A DNA stretch of 19,840 nt. Source: Microbacteriaceae bacterium. GTDB lineage: Bacteria > Actinomycetota > Actinomycetes > Actinomycetales > Microbacteriaceae. Positions 7,586 through 15,063 of the stretch are shown in pieces. The position numbers were made by a program, and so were the translations under genes. The stretch lies in NCBI GenBank assembly GCA_025463615.1, contig JAODAU010000178.1, positions 1-19,840 of the forward strand. Reading direction: 5' to 3'. Each line of letters starts with the position of its first letter. The first letter of the stretch is position 1. The notes under the pieces are model-generated. The model saw nothing but the letters and a program-made list of their open reading frames with translations, was not told where the DNA came from and searched no databases.

Positions 7586-8107
7586 ATGCGCACACTCGTG
7601 CTCAACGCGGGCTTCGAGCCCCTCGCCGTCGTGTCGTTCAAGCGAGCCCTGGTGCTCGTGATGAACCAGAAGGCGACGATCGTCGCGGCGGATGCCGAGC
7701 ATCCGGTCTGGGGAACGCACGGCAGCTATGAGCGGCCGTCCGTCATCCTGCTCACCCGGTACGTGCGCATCCCCTCGACCCGGCTCATCCCCGTGTCGAG
7801 ACGCGGCGTGCTGCGGCGCGACAACCAGCGCTGCGGCTACTGCGGCGGGTCGGCGAGCACGATCGACCACGTGCTGCCCCGCTCGCGCGGCGGCCAGGAC
7901 TCGTGGGAGAACCTGGTGGCGTGCTGCCTGCGCTGCAACAACGTGAAGGGCGACCGCACCCCGGCCGAGATGGGCTGGACGCTGCGCATCCGCCCGAAGG
8001 CGCCGCACGGAACGGCGTGGCTGGTCCGCGGCGTCGAGCGCGCCGAGGAGCTGTGGGAGCCGTTCCTCGCGGTGGCGTCGCACGCGTCGTCCGAGGCCGC
8101 CGCGTAG
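7586..8107 (+). CDS. HNH endonuclease family protein
   Basis: A 173-residue protein with an HNH nuclease domain near residues 70-125. Two CxxC pairs (CGYC, then CLRC) probably hold a structural zinc, and between them STIDHVLPRSRGGQDSWENLVACC carries the catalytic DH and the N residue. The first 65 residues (MRTLVLNAGFEPLAVVSFKRA) are typical of a chromosomal actinobacterial HNH family not tied to restriction. The start at 7586 is preferred over 7580 because AAAGGA lies six bases before it. A 7 bp hairpin at 7549-7567 precedes the ribosome-binding site. The oxygenase gene starts one base after the stop, so the two are co-transcribed. The DNA target is unknown. Confidence 0.88.
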   Translation: MRTLVLNAGFEPLAVVSFKRALVLVMNQKATIVAADAEHPVWGTHGSYERPSVILLTRYVRIPSTRLIPVSRRGVLRRDNQRCGYCGGSASTIDHVLPRSRGGQDSWENLVACCLRCNNVKGDRTPAEMGWTLRIRPKAPHGTAWLVRGVERAEELWEPFLAVASHASSEAAA

Positions 8108-8108
8108 C

Positions 8109-9053
8109 GTGGCCTACGTCCCCATCGTCGACCTCTCCGGCTCCGTCACCGAGGTCGCCGCAGAGCTGAACGACGTGTGCACGAACGTCGGTTTCTTCCA
8201 GGTGATCGGGCACGGCATCCCCGACACGGTCGCCGAGCGCGCCTGGAACGCCACGATCGCGTTCTTCGACCTGCCGCTCGAGCAGCGGCTCGCGGTGGCC
8301 GGGCCGGCCGGCTACCCCTACGGCTACATCCCGTTCTCCGGGGAGTCGCTCGCGAAGTCGCTCGGCGGCGACTCGAAGCCCGACCTCAAGGAGGCGTTCA
8401 GCATCGGCCCGGTCGACCCGCCGCTGCGGCCGTTCGTCTCGCCCGAGCAGGCGTGGTCGTGGCAGCCGAACCTCTGGCCGGCCGAGCTGCCGGAGCTGCA
8501 GGATGCCTGGACCGGGTACTTCCGCGCGATGCTCACCCTCGGCGCGCGCGTGATGGGGCTGTTCGCGGTGGCGCTGGGGCTGCCGATCGACTACTTCGTG
8601 GCCTCCATCGACCAGTCGCCGAGCTCGCTGCGCGCCATCCGCTACCCGGAGCGGCACGGAGCGCCCGAGGGCGGCCAGCTGCGGGCGGGGGCGCACACGG
8701 ATTACGGCACGCTCACCATCCTGAAGCAGGACCGCGTCGGCGGCCTGGAGGTGCTCACGCAGCTGGACGAGTGGGCGGCGGTCGAGCCGGTCGACGGCGC
8801 CTTCGTGATCAACATCGGCGACCTCATGGCCCGCTGGACGAACGACCGCTGGCGCTCGACGCTGCACCGCGTGGTCGACCCGCGGCCCAACATCCGCGGC
8901 GAGATCCCGCGCAGGCACAGCATGCCGTTCTTCCACAACGCCAACTGGGATGCCGTGGTTGCCCCGATCCCGCGCGCCGGCGACCGGCCGCACCACGAGC
9001 CTGTGCTCGCGGGGCCGCACCTGCGCGAGAAGTTCGCGAAGGCGACCCAGTAG
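8109..9053 (+). CDS. Isopenicillin N synthase-like 2-oxoglutarate/Fe(II) oxygenase
   Basis: A 314-residue non-haem iron dioxygenase. Residues 1-105 are the DIOX_N region (GFFQVIGHGIP at 28-38). The core after 170 is a double-stranded beta-helix with the iron triad H196, D198 (AHTDYGT) and H253 (STLHRVV), and R269-x-S271 (RRHSMPFF) for 2-oxoglutarate. Such enzymes hydroxylate or oxidise small molecules at the expense of oxygen and 2-oxoglutarate. The substrate cannot be read from sequence. The start is a GTG one base after the HNH stop, which suggests coupled translation. No biosynthetic cluster surrounds it, so a general metabolic role is more likely than antibiotic synthesis. Confidence 0.9.
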   Translation: MAYVPIVDLSGSVTEVAAELNDVCTNVGFFQVIGHGIPDTVAERAWNATIAFFDLPLEQRLAVAGPAGYPYGYIPFSGESLAKSLGGDSKPDLKEAFSIGPVDPPLRPFVSPEQAWSWQPNLWPAELPELQDAWTGYFRAMLTLGARVMGLFAVALGLPIDYFVASIDQSPSSLRAIRYPERHGAPEGGQLRAGAHTDYGTLTILKQDRVGGLEVLTQLDEWAAVEPVDGAFVINIGDLMARWTNDRWRSTLHRVVDPRPNIRGEIPRRHSMPFFHNANWDAVVAPIPRAGDRPHHEPVLAGPHLREKFAKATQ

Positions 9054-9054
9054 C

Positions 9055-9129
9055 CGGTCAGCGCGGTCGTTTCGGCGGAATGCTGTCGCAATTGCGGCCG
9101 CGCTCGCCCGAAACGACAGCGCTCAGCCG
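9055..9129. terminator. Imperfect inverted repeat between convergent genes
   Basis: The left arm 9055-9075 and right arm 9108-9129 pair over gtcgtttcgg/ccgaaacgac and agcgc/gcgct, with mismatches, around a 32-base loop. It starts at the oxygenase stop and overlaps the last codons of the amidohydrolase gene. It probably ends transcription from both sides, though no T-run is seen. Confidence 0.55.
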
Positions 9130-10112
9130 ATCGGGCCCTCGATGCGGAAGAGGGCGCGCGCGTTGCCTTCCGTGAAGGCGGCGCGGGCGGCATCCGTCGG
9201 GAACGCCGTGAGGAAGTCGGCGATCTCGGGTGCGGTGGGGCGCTGGAACGGGTAGTCGGTGGAGAAGAGCAGCCGATCGGGCGTCGTGACCTCGAGGGCG
9301 TGCCGCAGCAAAGTGGGGTTGAGCATGCCCGAGCTCGTGAGGTGAACGTTGGAGCGGATGTAGTCGGAGATCTTCCGCTCCAGCCCGGCCACCCGCGAGA
9401 GGCTGTCGGTGCGGTCCGACCAGAAGGGCAGGAGCTCACCCCAATGCCCGAGCACCAGCTGGAGTTCCGGATGCCGGTCGAAGGTGCCGCGCAGGATCAG
9501 GCGCAGCGCGGAGAGGGCGGCCTCCAGGTGCCAGCCCCAGCCGAACGTCGCGAGTCCCAGGCTCGTGATCTCGTCGAAACCGCCGAACGCCGCCTCGCGG
9601 ACCGCGGGCGACGGGAGCTGCGGGTGGATGAAGACCGGCTGGCCCAGCGCGGCGGCGGCGGCGAACAGGTCGTCGTTGCGCGGGTCGTCCAGCGGGACAT
9701 CCCCGGCGCGGCCGTAGACCATGGCGCCGACGAACCCGAGGCCGGCGGCGCGTTCGAGTTCGGCGACCGCGGCGACGGGGTCAGCCATCGGCAGCGTGGA
9801 GAAGGCGCGGAACCGGGTCGGATGCCGGCGCACGGCCTCCGCGGCCAGGTCGTTCGCCATCGTGCTGAGGGTCACCGCGTCGGCGGGGTCCAGGGGATGG
9901 GTGCCGGGAGGGGCGAGCGAGAGGACCTGCAGGTCGACACCCTGGGCGTCCATCGCGGCGACGCGGGCATCCGCGATGTCATCGAGGCGTTCAAGGTTGT
10001 CGCCCATCTCGTCGAAGGCGATGCTCGCGTCCTGGCGGTCGGGCGGCAGGGCCTTCACCGTCGCCGTCAGTTGCGGCAGGTTCCAGTGTTCTTCGATCGC
10101 GATGAGCGGCAT
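9123..10112 (-). CDS. Amidohydrolase-family protein, decarboxylase-like (ACMSD/gamma-resorcylate decarboxylase group)
   Basis: A 329-residue TIM-barrel metal enzyme (Amidohydro_2 fold). From the ATG at 10112 (MPLIAIEEHW) the visible ligands are E7-x-H9, H163 (FIHPQLP), H223 (LGHWGE) and D286 (FSTDYPF). This is the layout of gamma-resorcylate decarboxylase (E8, H10, H164, H218, D287), which removes CO2 from hydroxybenzoates in a metal-dependent way. Hydrolysis of a lactone or similar substrate is also possible in this family. An earlier in-frame ATG at 10145 would overlap the divergent promoter, so 10112 is preferred, though no good ribosome-binding site is seen and the start may be leaderless. 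It is divergent from the LacI operon and convergent with the oxygenase. Confidence 0.85.
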   Translation of the reverse strand: MPLIAIEEHWNLPQLTATVKALPPDRQDASIAFDEMGDNLERLDDIADARVAAMDAQGVDLQVLSLAPPGTHPLDPADAVTLSTMANDLAAEAVRRHPTRFRAFSTLPMADPVAAVAELERAAGLGFVGAMVYGRAGDVPLDDPRNDDLFAAAAALGQPVFIHPQLPSPAVREAAFGGFDEITSLGLATFGWGWHLEAALSALRLILRGTFDRHPELQLVLGHWGELLPFWSDRTDSLSRVAGLERKISDYIRSNVHLTSSGMLNPTLLRHALEVTTPDRLLFSTDYPFQRPTAPEIADFLTAFPTDAARAAFTEGNARALFRIEGPIG

Positions 10113-10135
10113 GATGCCGGCAACGCTACTCGCGC

Positions 10136-10164
10136 TTGACAGCATCCGGCATTCTGCTTAGGCT
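10136..10164 (+). promoter_or_regulatory. Sigma-70-type promoter of the lacI operon
   Basis: The -35 box TTGACA (10136-10141) is a perfect match, followed by a 17-base spacer and TAGGCT (10159-10164) as -10. The start is expected near 10171, right at the first operator. It lies just upstream of the divergent amidohydrolase start. Confidence 0.7.
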
Positions 10165-10171
10165 CGACCAC

Positions 10172-10185
10172 GCAAACCAGTTTGC
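10172..10185. promoter_or_regulatory. LacI-family operator O1
   Basis: GCAAACCAGTTTGC is a perfect 6+6 palindrome with a CA centre, close to typical LacI-family operators. It lies at the predicted transcription start, where a bound repressor would block RNA polymerase. An identical copy is at 10261. Confidence 0.75.
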
Positions 10186-10249
10186 ACGCCTTTCCGACAC
10201 GAGACTTCCTATCGGATCGTGCCCAGTCCCACTTCAGAGCGGAAGATCG

Positions 10250-11284
10250 ATGGATAATCAGCAAACCAGTTTGCGCGGGGGCGCGTCGGCCGGGTCCCTG
10301 AACATCCAGGTGGTCGCGGATGCGGCGGGTGTCAGCAAGACCACCGTCTCGCACGTCATCTCGGGCAAGCGTCCCGTCGCCGAGTCGACCCGGCGCCACG
10401 TCGAGAAGGTCATGAGCGACCTCGGGTTCCAGCCGAACTTCTTCGCGCAGGCGCTGCAGAGCAACCGGAGCAACACCGTCGCACTCATCGCTCAGGACCT
10501 GACTAACCCCTTCTACCCGGCGCTCGCCCGCGGGCTGCAGGTGTCGGTCGCCGCGCAGGACCAGGTGGTCATGCTGTTCGACGCGGGCGCCGGCGACGCA
10601 CTCACCCACGCCTTCGTGGATGACGCGATCCAGCGACGGGTCGACGGCGTCGTCATCGCGGTCAGCAACGTCGAGGACGAGCTGGTTCGCCTGCAGAAGG
10701 CAGGGATCGCCGTGGTCGCGGTCGGGTCCGGCTCGAGCGGACTGCCCATCGACTGGGTCTCGGCCGACGACCGCCTGATCGCCGCGGATGTCGTGCGGCA
10801 CCTCCACGGCCGCGGTCACGCGCGCATCGCCATCCTGAGCGGGCCGCCCGCGGCGGAGCCCGGCGGTGGACGCCTCGCCGGATACCGCGCCACGATGAGC
10901 GAGCTCGGGCTCGAGCAGTCGGACCGGCTCGTCGCCGTGGGGGACTGGACCACGGATGGCGGGGCGCGGGCCATGCTCGAGCTGCTCGACCAGCCGGAGC
11001 CGCCCACCGCCGTCTTCTGCGCGAACGACCTCATGGCCATCGGCGCCATGCACACGATCCTCGCGGCGGGCGTGCGCATTCCCGAGGACATCGCGCTCGT
11101 CGGTGTGGACGACATCGACGCGTCGAGCCTGGTGCGCCCAGCGCTCACGACGGTGCGGGTGCCGGCCCAGGAGATCGGACGCGCCGCGGGGGACCTCCTC
11201 CTGCACCGCCTGGCCGATGGGGACGCATCCTCGCGGCGGCATGTGCTCGTTCAGCACACCCTCATCAGCAGAGATTCAGCCTAG
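10250..11284 (+). CDS. LacI-family transcriptional regulator
   Basis: A 344-residue regulator. About residues 18-62 are the LacI helix-turn-helix (VVADAAGVSKTTVSHVISGKRPVAESTRRHV) with a hinge following, then a periplasmic-binding-protein-like ligand domain (ALIAQDLTNPFYPALARGLQ at about 77-96, FCANDLMAIGAM, VGVDDIDASSLVRPALTTVR) that binds a sugar-like effector. I chose the ATG at 10250, with GGAAG just upstream; an ATG at 10136 would start on the promoter. The extra 16 N-terminal residues are partly encoded by the second operator. It is first in the operon with the hydrolases and transporter, so it most likely represses its own operon and responds to the imported substrate or its breakdown product. 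Confidence 0.93.
   Translation: MDNQQTSLRGGASAGSLNIQVVADAAGVSKTTVSHVISGKRPVAESTRRHVEKVMSDLGFQPNFFAQALQSNRSNTVALIAQDLTNPFYPALARGLQVSVAAQDQVVMLFDAGAGDALTHAFVDDAIQRRVDGVVIAVSNVEDELVRLQKAGIAVVAVGSGSSGLPIDWVSADDRLIAADVVRHLHGRGHARIAILSGPPAAEPGGGRLAGYRATMSELGLEQSDRLVAVGDWTTDGGARAMLELLDQPEPPTAVFCANDLMAIGAMHTILAAGVRIPEDIALVGVDDIDASSLVRPALTTVRVPAQEIGRAAGDLLLHRLADGDASSRRHVLVQHTLISRDSA
10261..10274. promoter_or_regulatory. LacI-family operator O2 inside the regulator gene
   Basis: It is the same 14-base palindrome as at 10172, 89 bases downstream, at codons 4-9 of the lacI gene, where it encodes QQTSL. An auxiliary operator would allow looping or a roadblock to transcription. I saw no third copy in the window. 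Confidence 0.75.
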
Positions 11285-11292
11285 GAGCCCCA

Positions 11293-12600
11293 TTGCACGA
11301 CGTACTCGATGCCCGCGATCTCGTCCCCGACGAGGCCGAGCAGCTGCTGCACAGCGGATACCCCGCCGGAGCGCTCCTCGCGTCGGCGCGGGATGCCGCC
11401 CGCAGGTCGGATTACGCGCACCTGGAGGTTATCTCCGCCGCCCTGACGATGCTCGAGCGTGACCCCGAGTGGCCCTATGACGAACCGTCTGACCCCGACG
11501 AGCTGTTGGCGATCGTGGGCACGGCGCCTGCCCTCGACCTGCGCCGCGTCGAGCTCGCGGACCGAATTCGCGGTGCGTGGCTCGGCCGGTGCGTGGCCAA
11601 CACGATGGGCAAGCCCGTCGAGGGACTGACCCGCGCCGAGGTGAGGCTGTACCTGCAGGCGGTCGGCCAGTGGCCGCAGATCGGCTACGTCCCGCTCCTG
11701 CCCACGTTGCCGGAGGGCGTGAGCCACCTGCACGAGTCGGCCCCGTTCTCGTCGGCCGGCACCTTCGAGGATGTGCCCCGCGACGACGACATCGACTGGA
11801 CGATCCTCGGGCTCGCCCTGCTCGAGGAGTTCGGCGACAGCCTCACCACCGAGACGATCGCCGCCGCCTGGCTCGACCGCCTGCCGTTCACGCAGACCTT
11901 CACCGCCGAGCGCGCGGTCTACCGCAACGTGATTCGCGGCATCCCGGTCGCCGATGCCGCGGGCGTGGAGAATCCGTATCGCGAGTGGATCGGCGCCCTG
12001 ATCCGCGCCGACATCTTCGGCTACACGAATCCCGCCAACCCGGCCCGGGCGGCGCGCCTGGCCCTCGTCGACGCGCGATTCAGCCACCAGGCCAACGGCA
12101 TCTACGGCGAGCTCTGGGCGGCGGCGCTCGTCTCCGCGGCGTTCTCGACCGACAGCGCCGAGATCGCGCTTGGCGCGGCCCTCACCGTCGTGCCGCCGCG
12201 ATCGCGGCTCGCCGAGGCGTTGCGCGAGGTCACGTCGATCCGCGAGTCCGGGGTGGATGCCGCCGCGGCGCTCGACCTGCTCGAGCAGCGGGTCGGCCAC
12301 TACAACTGGGTGCACACCATCCAGAACGCCGCGCACATCGCCGTCGGCCTGCTCTGGGGGCGCGACTTCACCGAGGCCGTCGCCATCACGATCTCAGCCG
12401 GCGATGACACCGACTCGGCCGCGGCGACGGTCGGCAGCGTGTACGGGGCGTTGCACGGCGCGGCATCCATTCCGGAGGGCCTGGTCGGAACGACCCACGT
12501 GCACGTGCGCAGCGCGGTGAAGGATTTCGACCGCATCACCATCGACGAACTCGCCGAGCGCACGCTCCGCCTGGTATCCGCCGAGGCGGTGGCCCGATGA
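11293..12600 (+). CDS. ADP-ribosylglycohydrolase-fold protein
   Basis: A 435-residue cytoplasmic protein. About residues 88-395 match the ADP-ribosylglycohydrolase (DraG/ARH) fold, in which two magnesium ions help cleave N- or O-ribosyl bonds. The three metal motifs are visible but altered: LGRCVANTMGKPVEG (97-111, family usually G-D-A-x-G), RDDDIDWTILGL (163-174, family usually T-D-D-T) and SAGDDTDSAAATVG (368-381, family usually G-D-T-D-T). Asp164-166, 168, 371, 372 and 374 keep likely metal ligands. Residues 1-85 are an extra N-terminal segment that I do not recognise. The TTG at 11293 has AGGAG five bases before it. The stop overlaps the nucleoside hydrolase start (ATGA). Removal of a ribosyl group from a small molecule is more likely here than from a protein. 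Confidence 0.85.
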   Translation: MHDVLDARDLVPDEAEQLLHSGYPAGALLASARDAARRSDYAHLEVISAALTMLERDPEWPYDEPSDPDELLAIVGTAPALDLRRVELADRIRGAWLGRCVANTMGKPVEGLTRAEVRLYLQAVGQWPQIGYVPLLPTLPEGVSHLHESAPFSSAGTFEDVPRDDDIDWTILGLALLEEFGDSLTTETIAAAWLDRLPFTQTFTAERAVYRNVIRGIPVADAAGVENPYREWIGALIRADIFGYTNPANPARAARLALVDARFSHQANGIYGELWAAALVSAAFSTDSAEIALGAALTVVPPRSRLAEALREVTSIRESGVDAAAALDLLEQRVGHYNWVHTIQNAAHIAVGLLWGRDFTEAVAITISAGDDTDSAAATVGSVYGALHGAASIPEGLVGTTHVHVRSAVKDFDRITIDELAERTLRLVSAEAVAR

Positions 12601-13592
12601 CCGCGCTCAAGGTGATCATCGATACCGACCCCGGCCTCGGCGAGCCCGGCAGCGACATCGACGACGGACTCGCGATCGCCCTCGCCCTGTTCTCTCCCGA
12701 GCTCGACGTGCTCGGCCTCACGGTCGTCAACGGCAACGTCGATGCCCTCACCGGGGTGGATGTCGCGCGTCGCCTCACCCGGCGACTCGGGCAGGCGGAC
12801 CTGCCCGTGCTCCTCGGAGCGACCGCGCCCCTCGAGCGCGACATGGCTCCCGTGCGCGCCCTGTTCGATGCCGCGCTGCCGCCGCATGCTCGGTCGAACG
12901 GCGCCGAGCTGCTCGGGCCGACATCCGACCAGCACGCCGCCGACTTCCTCGTCGAGCAGGTTGCGGCCGCGCCGGGCGAGGTCGTGGTGATCGCCATCGG
13001 GCCGATGACCAACCTGGCCCTCGCGATCGCCAAGGATCCCACGTTCGCCTCGAACGTGCGCGAGCTCGTGCTCATGGCGGGAAGCGCCACGACCTACGCC
13101 CAGAACATCACGGTGGTGGGCGACTTCAACGCATACGTCGACCCGGAGGCCCTCGACATCGTGCTCCGCAGCGGGGCGAACATCACCATGGTGGGGCTCG
13201 ACCAGACCAGTCGCGTGATGCTGACCCGCGACGACGCGAGCGCGCTTCGCGAGGGATCTGCGGCGGATGACTTCTCCCGCTGGGTCGCGGACTGCACGGA
13301 TGCCTGGATCGACTACCTCGGCGTCGCGTTCCCGAACCGACCCGAGCACCGCACCGCGTGCTTCCTGCACGACCCGCTCGTCGTCGCAGCAGTGATCGAC
13401 AGGAGCCTGTGCACCTGGCAGCGCGCGGACGTGCAGGCGGAGACCACGAGCGAACTCGCGCGTGGGCTTGTCGTGGCCAACCGAGGGTTGGCTCTCGAAC
13501 CGATGGCGACGGCCAATGCGACCGTCGCCATCGACACCGATGTCGAGGCGTTTAGACGTCTCTTCCTGGAACGCATCGGAGCAAGGAAATAG
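12597..13592 (+). CDS. Nucleoside hydrolase (IUNH family) with an insertion in the calcium loop
   Basis: A 331-residue enzyme that hydrolyses the N-glycosidic bond of ribonucleosides, giving base and ribose. The family signature D-x-D-P-G-x-D-D is present but split: DTDPG at residues 9-13 is followed by LGEPGSDI and then DD at 22-23. So about seven residues are inserted before the calcium-binding pair. Other conserved pieces are N138 region (IGPMTNLALAI), DFNAYVDPEA (176-185, substrate sugar contact) and D259 (FLHDPL, calcium). The start ATG overlaps the previous stop by four bases, so it is translated with the glycohydrolase. It probably acts on what the adjacent transporter imports; the exact substrate is not visible. 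Confidence 0.92.
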   Translation: MTALKVIIDTDPGLGEPGSDIDDGLAIALALFSPELDVLGLTVVNGNVDALTGVDVARRLTRRLGQADLPVLLGATAPLERDMAPVRALFDAALPPHARSNGAELLGPTSDQHAADFLVEQVAAAPGEVVVIAIGPMTNLALAIAKDPTFASNVRELVLMAGSATTYAQNITVVGDFNAYVDPEALDIVLRSGANITMVGLDQTSRVMLTRDDASALREGSAADDFSRWVADCTDAWIDYLGVAFPNRPEHRTACFLHDPLVVAAVIDRSLCTWQRADVQAETTSELARGLVVANRGLALEPMATANATVAIDTDVEAFRRLFLERIGARK

Positions 13593-13593
13593 C

Positions 13594-13619
13594 CGTCGGA
13601 GGGTTGCAGCCCGCCGACG
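13594..13619 (+). other. Hairpin after the nucleoside hydrolase
   Basis: The stem cgtcgg/ccgacg (13594-13599 with 13614-13619) continues with ggg/ccc inside it, one base after the stop codon. There is no T-run. It lies before the binding-protein gene, so it may partly end transcription or protect an RNA end. Confidence 0.5.
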
Positions 13620-13653
13620 ATCCCATCGCACCAATTAGCAAGGAGAACATAAC

Positions 13654-14991
13654 ATGCAGGTTCACAAAGGAGTGAAGCGCTGGCTCGTGGCCGGGGCATT
13701 CACCACGGCCACGGCGCTCGCGCTCGTCGGCTGCTCGGCATCCGGCGGAGGCACGAGCTCGACGGCGCTGCCCACCAAGCTCACCGAGCCGACCAAGACG
13801 GTGACGATCACCTACGCCGGCGCCGCCTACTCGGCCGCCGACATCAAGCCGGTGATCGCGGCGTTCGAGAAGGAGCACCCGAAGATCAAGGTGCAGTACG
13901 AGGCCGATCCGTTCAACGACTTCAACAGCATCCTGAGCGCACAACTGACCGCGAAGCAGAAGAACATCGACGTGTTCGATGTCGACATGCCGCGCACCTC
14001 GGCCTACCAGGCGCGGGGCTGGCTCACTGATATCTCGTCCATCTTCCCCGACCTGAAGAGCTCGGTCGACGCGAGCTCGCTCGGTGCGGCGACCGTCGGC
14101 GGCAAGCTCGTGGCGATGCCCTACCAGTCGTCGACGAACATCATGTACTACAACAAGACCCTGCTACAGGCGGCGGGCGTGGCCCTGCCCTCGGCCGACG
14201 CGTCGAAGCGCATGACCTGGGAAGAGGTCGAGGCGGACGCAAAGAAGGCCCAGGCAGCCGGCGCCAAGTACGGCATCGTCTTCGACCAGATCGACCGCTA
14301 CTACCAGCTGGAGCCGCTCACCACGAGCGCCGGCGGAGGCCCCGGTGGCACCGGAACGGGCAACCTGACCCCCGCCATCACGAATTCCGGCTGGAACAAG
14401 GCGCTCACCTGGTACGGCGGACTGTTCGCCGATGGCCTTTCGCCGCGCGGCGTCGCCGCGTCGGAGACTCCCGACCTGTTCGCCAGCGGGCAGGTCGCGT
14501 TCTACCCCGGCGGCCCGTGGTGGGCACCGCAGTTCGAGGCCAACAAGTCGCTCGACTTCGGCGTCGCGGCGTTCCCGGCGTTCGAGGGCGGCAAGGCCGC
14601 GACCCCGACCGGCGGATGGTCGCTCGGGCTGAGCCCGACATCCACCAAGAAGGATGCCGCGCTCATCTTCATGAAGTTCATGGGCATCGACAACGGCGGC
14701 TACTCGCAATACCTCACGGCGCTGAGCGTGCCGCCGTCGAACCTCGACGGAAGCAAGAAGTTCTACGAGAACGCGGCGTTCACCGACCCGCGGATGTCGG
14801 GCGTCGTCGACCTGATGAAGTACGAGTTGGCGCACACCGCCGTGCTGCGCCTGCAGACGGTCGGCTACGTGGAGTTCGAGAGCATCATCACCAAGGCGTA
14901 CGACGACATCATCAATGGATCGGATGTGACCAGCACGCTGGCGAAGGCGTCATCCGACCTCAAGACGGCCTGGGCGCCGTACAAGAAGTAG
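13654..14991 (+). CDS. ABC sugar-type substrate-binding lipoprotein
   Basis: A 445-residue extracellular solute-binding protein of family 1 (CUT1-type carbohydrate uptake). Residues 1-26 are a lipoprotein signal peptide (basic MQVHKGVKRW, hydrophobic core, lipobox LVGC) with C27 as the lipidated residue, followed by a Gly/Ser/Thr linker. The mature part has typical blocks: PVIAAFEKEHPKIKVQYE, IDVFDVDMPRTSAYQARGWL, AMPYQSSTNIMYYNK and VAFYPGGPWWAPQF. AAGGAG lies eight bases before the ATG. It captures the substrate outside the membrane and hands it to the two permeases that follow. The ligand cannot be named from sequence, but the nucleoside hydrolase and ribosylglycohydrolase upstream suggest a ribosyl compound. 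Confidence 0.94.
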   Translation: MQVHKGVKRWLVAGAFTTATALALVGCSASGGGTSSTALPTKLTEPTKTVTITYAGAAYSAADIKPVIAAFEKEHPKIKVQYEADPFNDFNSILSAQLTAKQKNIDVFDVDMPRTSAYQARGWLTDISSIFPDLKSSVDASSLGAATVGGKLVAMPYQSSTNIMYYNKTLLQAAGVALPSADASKRMTWEEVEADAKKAQAAGAKYGIVFDQIDRYYQLEPLTTSAGGGPGGTGTGNLTPAITNSGWNKALTWYGGLFADGLSPRGVAASETPDLFASGQVAFYPGGPWWAPQFEANKSLDFGVAAFPAFEGGKAATPTGGWSLGLSPTSTKKDAALIFMKFMGIDNGGYSQYLTALSVPPSNLDGSKKFYENAAFTDPRMSGVVDLMKYELAHTAVLRLQTVGYVEFESIITKAYDDIINGSDVTSTLAKASSDLKTAWAPYKK

Positions 14992-15013
14992 TCGCACCCG
15001 CTACCCAACGAAC

Positions 15014-15045
15014 GGTGTGCGGCGGCGGTCCTGCCGCCGCACACC
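15014..15045 (+). other. Strong hairpin between binding protein and permease genes
   Basis: A perfect 13 bp GC-rich stem (ggtgtgcggcggc at 15014-15026 with 15033-15045) and a 6-base loop, with no T-run. At this place in ABC operons such stems often protect the upstream mRNA, so the binding protein is made in excess over the permeases. Confidence 0.7.
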
Positions 15046-15063
15046 ACCCCACGGAGACACCAC

